A stretch of 64,000 nt of DNA from Panopea generosa (GCA_029582155.1 CM055905.1:69352463-69416462); one strand, 5' to 3'; shown: positions 46,780-57,384, counted from the stretch's first letter. The notes: generated by a model from the letters alone, not told the origin. Translations and numbers: made by a program.

Positions 46780-47270
46780 TGAAAGTTTATAGTATTTTTT
46801 TATGCTAAACTGATAGTCTATCCATTGTTCTTGATTGTATGATGGATGACATTTTGTCATCATTGAGCAATTTGAAATAAACAAGATGGCGTCCAAAATG
46901 GCTGCAAATTTGTTTGAAATGCAATATTTAGACGAGAATTACTTTAATATATTATGCATACTGACTGATACTTTTGATGTGTTTGATATTTGAATGACAA
47001 ATTGAGATGATGATTTGTCATTATGGGACATTCCGAAACAACAAGATGTTGCCCCAAATGGCCACCAACTTTGCTCGCAATGTTTGGATGAGAATAACTA
47101 TTAGGTATAAAATTATTCACTCATGAAAGTGTATAGTAATATTGTTTGGCTAAAACGATAGTCTAAATATATAGTTCTTTGATTTTATGTTTGATAATAT
47201 TTTGATCATTGAGCATTTTGGAATATACAAGATGGCGTTCAAAATGGGTATTCACTAAAGTTGGTAGGTG
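46780..47270 (+). repeat. Two to three diverged units with CAAGATGGCG motifs upstream of gene C
   Basis: AACAAGATGGCGTCCAAAAT near 46880, AACAAGATGTTGCCCCAAAT near 47038 and TACAAGATGGCGTTCAAAAT near 47226, each with nearby ATTGAGCATTTTGGAAT-like words. AAGATGGCG resembles the known YY1 site; that resemblance alone is weak evidence of function. Confidence 0.5.
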
Positions 47271-47683
47271 ATGTTAATTGTAAAACAATGCATACTTAAA
47301 ATATTTTACCACTAACAACATATTCTGAAGCTTTGTTGGTAATGCAAAACGGGCTCGCATATAGGCACGTACACATAAACATGCATTTGATTCTCATCCA
47401 AATTTTGCATTTCGAGCAAATTGACATAACATTTTATCTAAATTTAAAATATATACTGCCCCACACACCTGGACATTGGAAAAGAGGTCCCTCCTTTCCC
47501 CTCCACCCCCTGGCTCCTACGCCTATGCCAAGATTTTACATACACACATAATCATTGTATTTATTGTTCGCGTGGCTCACATGGAAACATTAATATTTCG
47601 GCAAAAAAAAACAAAGTACACTTATGGCAACAGATGCTTTGTTTGATTTCACATGAGCAATCAAGCGATCCAACGCTTGCCTA

Positions 47684-47690
47684 TATAAAA
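47684..47690 (+). promoter_or_regulatory. TATA box of gene C
   Basis: TATAAAA inside CTATATAAAATGACATCATT, with the conserved TTTCACATGAGCAATCAAGC block ahead. The ATG follows after 29 bp from the box start, as in gene B. Confidence 0.6.
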
Positions 47691-47712
47691 TGACATCATT
47701 CACTCCGCATTC

Positions 47713-50700
47713 ATGACTGCAGATATGATCCGTTCTGCATCGTTCGTTTTGGTGCTATGTTTGGCGATATCGCTCGTCGTGCCTGGGGATGCTGGGCCGA
47801 ACTGGAAACCAACAAAGAGAGATTTCTGGGCATCAAAAGTTTCCGGAATATTCGCGGGTTTTAAACTTGGCGTCGTTTGGCAAAAAAACGTAAACGTATG
47901 GGGAAGGGTAAATATATTTCTTTCGTTTGTACTTTCTGCATTCATGTTGTGTTTTTTGTGTCCAGACATTTTAGCTGTCTTTGAGGTTCCATATATTGGT
48001 GAGGACACATTCGTTCTGGCACGTTCGTACTATTAATTAGTAACCATGCATATCAAAGCTATAAGAGCATATAGTTTTAACGAATCGACTTCGACCCTGT
48101 GGTTCGACCGTTAATGGCAAATGTGGTCATTTTACATGACAAACACATACAATAACACGTATCAAGTAATTAAATAACAAGCGTAGACGATTATTACATT
48201 GTTTAAACCATTAAACATTTAAGTTCTTACAATAATATATATTAAAAATGTCACCAACTTGTCACATGAATAATGATTAATAACAATGTATAAGAAAAAT
48301 ATAATATTGTATAGGTTTAATGAAAAAAACACGACTGTGTAGTCTGACTGCTAATGGCAAATGCAATGATGCATTGTTCCCGTCACCAGAGGTCGAACTA
48401 GGTCATGGGTGATAAGTTATAGCAGCTTTACCCCTACATTGTGTAGCGGTCGCGTTAATCGGTCTGCATTGTCGCCGTATGGTCCGCCTTGCGTCTGCCT
48501 TGGTATTTGGCAAAAACCTACGGCTGCCGTAAGGACACCCTAAGGCGACCGTGCGTCATCACTTCAAAGGCCGTACGGCAGCCGCAGGTTTTCTGTCTCC
48601 ACAAATTCAAAATACGCCATGCGGCTACCCTAACATATGTGACTGCTACAGTATGTGACCGTGGGAATGCTGCGGCAGCCCTATAGTTGCTATTGGCCGT
48701 AGATATTTTAGACCCCACGGCCGCCGAGGCAAATGTGACTGAGACATAAGCCAGGATGAGTGAAAGTATATTGAGGTGTAGAAAGTAACGGGACTAAGGG
48801 TAGAAATGGTATTGTGGGTAACTGTATTTTACGATGGTTCAGGAATGTGACATAAAATAAAGTAACACGTTTATTATCTGAAGATATCTATTATATTAGC
48901 AATTTATTAGTAAATCATTAGTAAAATAACACCGTGACTTGTACATCTAGAATATCTACTTTGATAGATCAATGTATTCGTTTGCTGAAAACAGGTCCTC
49001 CTGGATGTTGTAATTCGTTAACGGTTTAACCCTTTACTTCATATAGACGCCTTTGGACACCTCTAATATTGAAAGCATTAATTCACCACGTATCAGCAAT
49101 GAGTGAATTATGTTTATATTAACTGACAGAGTGGAAAACGCGTATTTATGAAGTAAAGGGTTAAGTGCTTCAAATGTTTATAGCAAATGCCAGTTTTATA
49201 TTTTATGTAAACTAGCACAAGGTAAGTACATATTATCTAAGTGTTTTTTTTATCTTATAATATTTTATTTTTCATTATACACATAATATATGTACATAAC
49301 AATACATTGTCCAAAACAGAATAGAAGAAGTTAAGTGCGAACTATTTTACTATACTGGCTTGTTAAGATTTGCAACTTTTATATTAACAAGTACAGTCAG
49401 ACTATTTTTTTATATATATTTTAACAATAAATATTGAAACTGTTCACAATAATGAATTTTCTTTCTAAATGATAAGTTATATATAAAAAAAAAAAAAGCA
49501 TGACTATTATCTAAGTGTTATTACAGTTGTCGTGTCACGGGTGGGCTTATAAAAAATCGGAGATACTAGTAAAATAGTACAACAGTGAACCCACAACATA
49601 CACACATCAACAAATTTATTTTTTCAAATTTCATATACTTAATCAAATAAACTGGCCCAAAAAGAAAACTTTACACTTAATATGTTTGAATATATCTTTT
49701 GTTAACTTACATATCCCAAAACGTGTTATACATGGCTATCAGGATTTTATTGAAGATAATCATTATGCATTTCCCCCGAATATTTCCAAAGTATTCATGC
49801 GTCCGTGCAGAAAACAAACGTTTTACTTTTCATTTAGCGATGCCACATCTTTCTGAAACTGAAAAAAATCAGGCTCTTTGTATGCCCCGGGTCGGGTTAT
49901 TGGTAAATACCGTTGCTCGTCATTTTGACTGTTAGACTATTCATATTTTTGCGAACCGCCACAATACTGCTGGATATGTCAGAGATCGTGTCAGACTCGG
50001 TCGCGTACGTGCAACAACGTTACGTACTCTTCGCGCTATTACGTTGCCTCATCTACGTAATCGTTTCTTACCTGCAACATGTACCTTTTACGTTACGGTG
50101 TTCAGGCACAGACAATCATATACTGTTTGAGATAAAAGCGTGTTCAAATTCGTGCTCGTCGGTCCTACACTGGTTACAGATAAGACTGTATTGGGCACGA
50201 CGTCATTTGCAATACACACGAAACCAGTTACAATGCCACTGTATCCCCGAGTCTGAACCTCACAGAACACGTATGGAATGAATTGGGTCGCAGGGTCAGG
50301 TCCAATCATCAAATTAATACCATACACGATCTCCGAAATTTAATTTTGTTGGAATGGCAACGTATTCCAAACACGCTCATTTAGCGTTACGTAAGTTCAC
50401 AGAGATGACGTATTCAGGAGCCCACACTTGTTACTGACGTTTTAAAAAATCAGTTATTGCACTTAGTCAGCACTTTATTTCGTTTTCAAATGTTGCATGA
50501 TCATTTTCATTGTTCTAGAATTTTCATTTTGATCTTTCTTCACTTAATTGATCAGAAACAAAAACTTTCAGTAAATTACAGAAACATTAATATAGCCATA
50601 AAGGTGAAAGAGGTAAAATCAAACTTCTCCTTTTGTTCTTTTTTTCAATGCTTTGTATTTAGTTATGTATTTTCTTCTACCATGTATTAAATTAGCATTA

Positions 50701-53326
50701 TTTTAGAAATCACCACAGAAAATTTGATGCTGATATCAGATTTCTGGGCAATGTTGTGTCATTTTAGAATTGTTGGGTCGAACCGCATCATGGGTGAATA
50801 GTTGACATATTATTTTTCTGGAATTTGATAGGTATCGCAAAACCATTGAATTTAAATAAACCAGCCTGGTCAAGGTCTGCTTCTTCCCCTTTATAACTGC
50901 AGATCTTGAACCAATGAATAATTTTAGACCAGACACATGCTGCAGATTTTTTGTTTTGTTTTTACTATGTTTTTGGACATAAATGTTACAAAAAGGAGCC
51001 GTATGGGAAATGTAATACTGGTGTGAGCCGTTAAGCTTTTTTTTAAATTCTGTATATGCATTTATCAGCAAAATAGGTACTTTTGAAATAGAAATAAAGT
51101 TTTCATTTTGGGGCCAGTGTAGTATATTGATAATGTTAAATTCTTAAGTTTTCAATGAAAATATTAAAATATTTATTATTTCATGTTAATTTTTGTATGC
51201 GTGCGATAGTGATGTGATAATGTTGCTATATGCTGTTTTATTTCAGTGGTACGACACAACAAATAAGAGATATAAATTGTACAAAGTAATATTCGACGCT
51301 ACAAAAGGATTTTGGGTAAGATGTTGTTGTTATTTAAATTTTAGTTTATTTTATTCTTGATGTGACATTTATTTATTGGATGAAATAAAATAGCAAATGC
51401 AAAAACCCAATTTGTAAACGGAGTTCGTGTGATTTCATTATTTCATTAGTAGAGCATAAGTTTAAAGATCGGAGGGTCGTTTGTTCGATACTCCGCTACA
51501 GCTTTGTGCGGTGTCCTTCAGATGGACACCTTATCAGCATTGTGCATAGCACTGGTTCTACACAGGAACATGGGGAGCATGGTGTGTTTAAGTTCTAAGA
51601 ACTTTTTTTACAACCAAAATAAATAAATAAGTTGTGAGCACTTTTATATATGTATGTTGTTGTATGGTGTTTAGCGTCGCTTTCAACAATTTTTCAGTCA
51701 TATCGCGACGGTGTCTACTTGAGACAGTATTCTGAGCGCTGTCACATTGGAGTATCATGCCGCAGACACATTGTATGATACCCCACCCAGTCACATTATA
51801 CTGACACCGGGCCGACCAGACTTAGAACTCTCCTCTAAATGTTGAGCGTCAAGCGAGGAAGTTTCTAGTACCATTTTTAAAGTCTTTGGTATGACCCGGC
51901 CGGGGATCGAACCCACGACCTTTCGCATGCGAGGCGAACTTATATCTGTAAAGTGAAAGGAATAAGACTAATGGAAATAAACAGTGACTAATAGGTATAA
52001 ATTCAATATTTTTGGTCTATATTCAATCTTATTCGTTTTTTGGGGAGACTATACATAAAAGTAGGAAAGATATAACGGCCAAGTACTATTTGATACGAGC
52101 GCGCTGATTGGTCAGTTGCTCCAGAGGAAGTTAAATAACGTCATAGTTCGATATGGGCATAATGGCGGTTATAAATAATCCTAATTTTTCTTCTTTAAAA
52201 ATGCAATTTCCTTATTTTAATATTAGTTTTTATTAGAATGGCATTATTGGTGTATTTTGAACATTTGTAAAACATTGTCATGTTTAAATTGTGAAACGCA
52301 TAAATGACGTCTATTTTCACTTTGTCAACAATGTACACGCTCTTACATGCTACAAAATCACTTCTTTTCGCATCATATTTTGGTAGTGCAGAAGTTGACA
52401 AACAATAAAATGTAAGCTTCACTTCTGTCATTTGGGTCCTTAAATGAATGACAAGCATGCAAACTTTTTCATTTACTTTTTTCATAGAATAAAAACAAAA
52501 ACCAATGGTGGGCTTACGTCTAAACGCATTACAAGTGTAAGCCCGCCATTGATTTTTCTTCTAATTTCTATAGCGAGAAACATTTTCAAAGGCTTACCAT
52601 TCATAGAATTCCAAATCAAAGAAGAAAAACTATATTTTTTTGTTGATATCTGAAGTGCCAACAATATAATCAGGAAAACAGGGGTCATGTTTCATCCATT
52701 TCCTCCAGATGTGTAAACTAATAACAATGCCAATACAGACTTCGGAAATTGTGTATTAATTTAATAATCCAATTTCAATTTATTTTTCTAAAGTCATAAT
52801 TCAAACAGGAAAATGCTGTCAAAACACATCAATAATGACACTCAAATCACAAAATAAAGAAAATGAAATTTAAATAAGAAAACACAAAGTTAAAAACTTT
52901 TAAAACGGGTCGTCCGTTGCCGAGTGGTCCGAAGCGCCGCCTTTACATCATCTGCCTCTCACTACTGAGGTCATAGGTTCGATTCCTGTTCCCTCTTTAT
53001 ATGAGAAAGTTTGCCAGTTACTTGCGGAAGGACAGTGGTTCTACTTAGATTCAATCTGAGGTCTTCCTCCACAAAAAATGGATATGCCATATATAATCTG
53101 AAATGTGTCGGAAATGGAGCTTAACCGCATTTAAAAAATAGCTTCTTATTGTTGTATACGGTAAACTTTAGTCATAATGCCAATTCTGTTATTCTGTTTA
53201 TTTCAGAAACTAAGATGTACTGGTTATGTCCACTGGCCACCACCGTCAACTCTTCATCTCGACTTCACGACGCCTACAAACCTGAACAAATGTTCTCCGT
53301 TTATTGGTCCACGAAGAAGCGGATAG
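47713..53326 (+). CDS. Gene C: small secreted protein, 127 aa, 3 exons, close paralogue of B
   Basis: Exons 47713-47907, 51247-51315 and 53207-53326 (TAG), phase-0 GT-AG introns of 3339 and 1891 bp. The signal peptide is identical to B, with the same Trp pattern (31, 39, 56, 63) and C92/C117. Changes from B in the mature part include D52G, R58K, R61N, A62V, K65R, a Trp for Leu at the last residue of exon 2, and a different shorter tail (SPFIGPRRSG). The tail is basic as in B. Codons are intact throughout, so it looks functional. The family is not recognised. Intron 1 has gained a MITE, a Tc1 relic and a GC-rich element since duplication. Confidence 0.82.
48440..48740. other. GC-rich, inverted-repeat-rich island in gene C intron 1
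   Basis: Around 55 percent GC in a window near 33 percent, full of CGGCTGCCGTA-type words in both orientations (CTACGGCTGCCGTAAGG, CCGTACGGCAGCCGCAGG, GAATGCTGCGGCAGCC). A 65-66 codon frame on each strand results from this and shows no family signature. Probably a foldback element; not present in gene B. Confidence 0.5.
49026..49164 (+). mobile_element. piggyBac-type MITE, copy 3, internally deleted
   Basis: TTAA at 49026-49029 and 49161-49164 with perfect inverted ends CCCTTTACTTCATA and TATGAAGTAAAGGG. The left half equals copy 1 (CGTATCAGCAATGAGTGAAT, AACTGACAGAGTGGAAAAC), then it jumps to GCGTATTTATGAAG: the central palindrome is missing. At 139 bp it is the cleanest copy. Confidence 0.85.
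49890..50400 (+). pseudogene. Tc1/mariner-superfamily transposase relic, internally deleted
   Basis: Near 49955 one frame reads RTAGYVRDRVRLGRVRATTL and then LPHLRNRFLPAT, like the paired HTH region of Tc1/Tc3-type transposases. Near 50243 another frame reads PSLNLTEHVWNELGRRVRSN, like the SPDLNPIEHVWDELGRRVR block with the catalytic Glu kept, and then LLEWQRIPNTLI. Most of the catalytic core between is missing and frames shift. It lies in gene C intron 1 only. Confidence 0.75.
51420..51600 (+). repeat. SINE-F in gene C intron 2
   Basis: Same element and position as 43105-43300 of gene B (GTAGAGCATAAGTTTAAAGA, TTGTTCGATACTCCGC, GCACTGGTTCTACACAGGA), so it predates the duplication. Confidence 0.65.
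51650..51945 (-). repeat. SINE-C copy
   Basis: Parallel to 38560-38890: GGTGTTTAGCGTCGCTTTCA, GAGACAGTATTCTGAGCGC, GAGTATCATGCCGCAGACAC and a minus-strand tRNA-like head at CCGGGGATCGAACCCACGAC. Not present in gene B. Confidence 0.8.
52085..52180 (+). repeat. Dispersed repeat R in gene C intron 2
   Basis: GAGCGCGCTGATTGGTCAGT, TGCTCCAGAGGAAGTTAAAT, ACGTCATAGTTCG; collinear with the gene B copy. Confidence 0.6.
52496..52556. repeat. Short inverted repeat in gene C intron 2
   Basis: ACCAATGGTGGGCTTAC and GTAAGCCCGCCATTGATT can pair across a ~25-base loop. It lies in a ~540-bp block (52250-52790) absent from gene B, so is probably part of an inserted element. Confidence 0.5.
52910..53135 (+). 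repeat. SINE-B copy in gene C intron 2
   Basis: Head GTTGCCGAGTGGTCCGAAGC and ATAGGTTCGATTCC, body GAGAAAGTTTGCCAGTTACT, GGAAGGACAGTGGTTCTACT, AATCTGAGGTCTTCCTCCA, tail ATAATCTGAAATGTGTCGGA. It ends about 70 bp before the exon 3 acceptor and is absent from gene B. Confidence 0.85.
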
Positions 53327-53696
53327 ATAAAACATCCATACCTATATATGCTGGACTATCATTAGCTTACACCAATCACAAAAATGCAGGTCTATATTAG
53401 CGTTGAACTTACACGGATGTACAGCATGGTTTATCGTTGTGGTCTGTTATGGATGGTATTACTCCTATACAAGCAAAATTACTCATTTAAAACTGTTTTA
53501 TTTTGTTTATAAATTAGAGCCGCACTCCATGATTTTATGGGACCATAAATATTAACAACACTTGGAACATTGCTGTTTTGATAGTCAATTATATTTGAGA
53601 AAACTATTTCAATAATAAGGGATGCAGAGTTTTTTTTCAAAAGAGACATATTTGTGGTATTTACCGTATGTCATATCACTCGGTATTTTCGCATTG

Positions 53697-53995
53697 TCGG
53701 TGAAAGTCGAAACCACGATGATGAAAGTAGAAATTACGATGGTGAAAGTCGAAACTACGATGATGAAAGTCGAAACCTCAAAGGTGAAAGTCGAAACTAC
53801 GATGATGAAAGTCGAAAGTACGATGGTGAAAGTTGAAACTACGATGGTGAAAGTCGAAACCACGATGGTGAAAACGTGAAATTACATCGCGTTTTCACCG
53901 TCGTAGTTTAGTGATTTCGCGTTTTCATCATCGTAGTTTCGTATATTCACCATCGTGATTTCGACTTTCACCATCGTAGTTTCGACTTTCGTGGA
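53697..53995. repeat. 21-bp minisatellite that reverses orientation halfway
   Basis: Left of about 53880 the unit reads GATGGTGAAAGTCGAAACTA on plus. Right of it the plus strand reads TTCACCATCGTAGTTTCGAC, the reverse complement. The arms of about 180 and 110 bp could fold. The switch lies near AAATTACATCGCGTTTTCAC. Open frames on both strands are by-products. Confidence 0.9.
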
Positions 53996-54199
53996 AAGGG
54001 GTTCAGAAATAAAAAACGCGATGGTCCAAACGGAACACCGTAGATTATCAAGCATATTCGTACTATGATTTATCACTATTTTATCTTGACAATAGTTTTC
54101 TTGGATAAAAACTGTATAAGATTTATCATTCGTTCTGATCCTATTCTTATTGTTTCATAAATATGTTGTTATAGTGTAAAGATTAGATATAAAATATGT

Positions 54200-55555
54200 T
54201 TAAACTAAAATATGCAAATTGCATGCTAAAAACGTTACAAGTAAGCTCAGGTAAAATATACAAGTTGCACGCTTAAACTGTACGCTAACGGTTACAAGTA
54301 CACTCAGGCAAAACAGACGAGTAGCATGCTAAAACTGTATGCTAACGGTTACAAGTACGCTCTGGCAAAATAGACAAGTAGCACACTAACGGTTACAAGT
54401 ACGCTCAGTCAAAATAGACAAGTAGCACGCTAAAACTGTACGCTTACAGTTACAAGTACGCTTAGGCAAAATAGCCAAGTAGCATGGTAAAACTGTTCGC
54501 TAATGGTTACAAGTACGCTCAGGCAAACTAAACAAGAAGCACGCTAAAACTTGTACGCTAACAGTTACAAGTACGCTCAGGCAAAATAGACAAGTAGCAC
54601 GCTAAAACTGTACGCTAACGGTTACAAAAACGCTCAGGCAAACTAGACAAGAAGCACGCTAAAACCGTACGCTATCTGTTACAAGTACACTCAGGCAAAA
54701 TAGACAAGTAGCACGCTAAAGGTTACAAGTACGCTCAGGCAAAATAGACAAGTAGCACGCTAAAACTGTACACTAACGGTTACAAGTACACTCAGGCAAA
54801 ATAGACAAGTAGCACGCTAAAACTGTACGCTAACGGTTACAAGTACGCTCAGGCAAAATAGACAAGTAGCACGCTAAAACTGTACGTTAACGGTTGCAAG
54901 TATGCTCAGGCGAAATAGACAAGTAGCACGCTAAAACTGTACGCTAACGGTTGCAAGTACGCTCAGGCAAAATAGACAAGTAGCACGCCAAAACTGTACG
55001 CTAACAGTTGCAAGTACGCTCAGGCAAAATAGACAAGTAGCACGCCAAAACTGTACAATAAAGGTTGCAAGTACGCTCAGGCAAAATAAACAAGTAGCAC
55101 GCCAAAACTGTACGCTAAAGGTTGCAAGTAGGCTCAGGCAAAATAGACAAGTAGCACGCCAAAACTGTACGCTAACGGTTGCAAGTACGCTCAGGCAAAA
55201 TAGACAAGTAGCACGCTAAAACTGTACGCTAACGGTTGCAAGTACACTCAGGTAAAATAGACAAGTAGCACGCTAAAACTGTACGCTAACGGTTAAAAGT
55301 ACGCTCAGGCAAAATAGACAAGTAGCACGCTAAAACTGTACGCTTACGGTTACAAGTACGCTCAGGCAAAATAGACAAGTAGCACGCTAAAACTGTATGC
55401 TAACGGTTACAAGTATACTCAGGCAAAATAGACAAGTAGCATGCTAAAACTGTACGCTAACGGTTACAAGTACGCTCAGGCAAAATAGACAAGTACCACG
55501 CCAAAACTGTACGCTAAAGGTTGTACGCTCAGCATAATAGCAAGTAGCACTCTAA
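54200..55555 (+). repeat. 57-bp minisatellite, about 23 units
   Basis: The unit has CAGGCAAAATAGACAAGTAG, CACGCTAAAACTGTACGCTA and ACGGTTACAAGTACGCT. Some units lack the CTGTACGCTAA part (for example near 54385 and 54710). A GGTTGCAAG variant forms a block at 54890-55250. Confidence 0.93.
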
Positions 55556-55610
55556 AACGTTAAAAATACTCTTAAATTGCTTATTCGCTGAGACAAAAAT
55601 ACAACGTTTG

Positions 55611-55844
55611 TTAAAGGGACCCACGGCAGAGTTGGAAAATTAAAGAACCACCGTCCTTCTGCAATTAACTGTTGTCATTTGAAACCGTGTATATGTGAGC
55701 TATCATACCTTTCATCCAATTACAAGAAGTAAGTCCCTTTACATAATAGACACAATGCACACATACTGGTGTATTTGCACTGTAAATGTATGATCTACAA
55801 AAAAAGTAAAGTAAAATTTATCAAAATTGCGGTGTGTCCCTTTA
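55611..55844. mobile_element. MITE-like element with TTAAAGGGAC termini
   Basis: The left end TTAAAGGGACCCACGGCAGA and the reverse complement of the right end TTAAAGGGACACACCGCAAT are inverted repeats of about 25 bp with a few mismatches. About 230 bp long, no coding capacity. TTAAAGGGGAAC directly follows and may begin another element. Confidence 0.65.
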
Positions 55845-56189
55845 AAGGGGAACGCAATCCCGTGTATAAAACAGGATAACATGAATAACTATGAGTTCAG
55901 CTTTCTATTAATTGTATCAATATGAATAAATGCGAGATCATGAAGATATATCAGCTCGTTTTGTAACGGTCATTTTCGCACGTCGACTTTGTGATGGAAG
56001 TCGCCATATTGGACACGTGCTCGACGTCACAACTGCACTTCCGGTTTAAAACAAGACTGATTTATACGCTACAGCAATAATTGTCACCGGCAAAAGTACT
56101 TGCAAGAATAATAAAATGGATTTTAATAACGGAAAACGACATCTTTGAACCAGAATTTTCGGAAGCAGAGTTAAATTAATTAGAAAACG

Positions 56190-56624
56190 AGAGAAATAGT
56201 GAAACGGCACAGTGACATGTGAAAGATATTTACAGCTGCGAAAACTGTATAACGATGCCTTCGTCTGACGAGAAAAAAGTGCTGCAGATGCAATGACCTT
56301 ATCATTGGAAATTTAGACGATTTAGAATGTATCACAGAAACTAAACAAAGAAAAACAGCAATGTCTTATGAAGCTTTCACCAAAAAAGATGATAACTCAG
56401 TGTTCAAAAGTCACACCGATCATGAACCTGAGATCAAACCCGAAACCCATGAATCGCGAGTCATCTTATCATGTAGCCTGACATTGATGACTGAATTTCA
56501 AAATAGTAAAATTACCCTTAGCTTGATAAAGAAAACAGAAGTAATTTTTGCGGTCAGTTTTGATGTAGATCCAGGCGAGCCTGCACATGCATGCTGTACA
56601 ATCAGGGTATATACCGTTTGCTAA
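56190..56624 (+). pseudogene. P2X7-type zinc-binding C-terminal domain relic, frameshifted
   Basis: From 56230 the frame reads SCENCITMPSSDEKK; after a one-base shift in the A-run at 56274 it reads KCCRCNDLIIG...DLECITETKQ and stays open to the stop at 56624. The C-x-x-C..MP(S/T)..E..CC....CIT spacing resembles the cysteine-rich P2X7 C-terminal (ballast) domain found in many multi-copy invertebrate genes. The remaining 80 residues have no signature I know. No start is evident upstream, where stops interrupt. Either a pseudogene, or a gene with an undetected small intron. Confidence 0.4.
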
Positions 56625-56639
56625 TCAGTTAATCAGTTA

Positions 56640-57384
56640 TTAAAAAACACTTTATACTTTTTTTTTGTTGTTTTACAGAACTGGTACTGTCTTTTGGGTA
56701 TTCAAATTGTGTTACTACCCAATTTGATATAAGATGATTATCTATTCTACCAGTTCCCTGAACATATATAAATATTTCTCCTTATAGGGAGTGTCATATG
56801 GAATATAATGTCTACAGGCATATTGCACAAAGTGTATGTACCTGTCACACTACTGGCACCCTGCTGAGCTTTCATAATTCACCAAAACCACATTCACACT
56901 ATGTGGTAACGAGAAATACCCTGCCGCAGTATGCATAGTGTACCCTAATTAGCATAAATCACCACAGGTTTTATGACCCAAGGGTTTATGACAGGATGTA
57001 ATACCACATAGTATTATACCTTATTACTAAGCTAAACATTTTCAATTAAATTAAATAGGGGTTCAATATCAATGCAAACTTACAAGTAAAAATTGTGTAA
57101 AATGACTTTATGTATATTTTTTACAAATTGTATACAAGAACACTATTTTAACAGTAAAAAAAACTCTGCTGTTGAATAACATACAATAGCAAAGCATAAG
57201 AAGGAAAATAAATGTACATTTATGAATAAAGAAAGGAACAAGGGTTTTAGTTTATCTTTTTTTATTACGAAGAAGAGGTAGTTCAAATGTCTATTCAAGA
57301 ATAATGACCTAGCTGACTGTGAAAAAGCCATATATCAATAAACTAAATTGCCTATTGATTATAAAATTAATAAAATGAGTTTAT
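56640..57384. other. No gene seen
   Basis: AT-rich sequence; a 62-codon minus-strand frame at 57331-57143 has no recognisable content. Confidence 0.5.

Larger units (their letters stand above)
45090..53690 (+). repeat. Segmental duplication, unit 2 (contains gene C)
   Basis: Collinear with 39370-44450. Extra blocks absent from unit 1 include about 45794-46110, about 48050-50960 (GC-rich element, MITE, Tc1 relic), the SINE-C at 51650 and the SINE-B at 52910. Confidence 0.85.

Noticed and set aside
48489-48718. 65-66 codon frames on both strands in the GC-rich island
   Set aside because: Open because of GC richness and inverted repeats; no signature, absent from the gene B unit.
49913-50281. 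122-codon open frame as a gene
   Set aside because: It is out of frame with the Tc1-type transposase words that can be read in the same DNA, so it is a shadow of a relic.
27149-53326. Assigning genes A-C to anti-lipopolysaccharide factors or to family 2 carbohydrate-binding modules
   Set aside because: Size and Trp content are suggestive, but the Cys positions and the loop between them do not fit the former and no diagnostic motif supports the latter.
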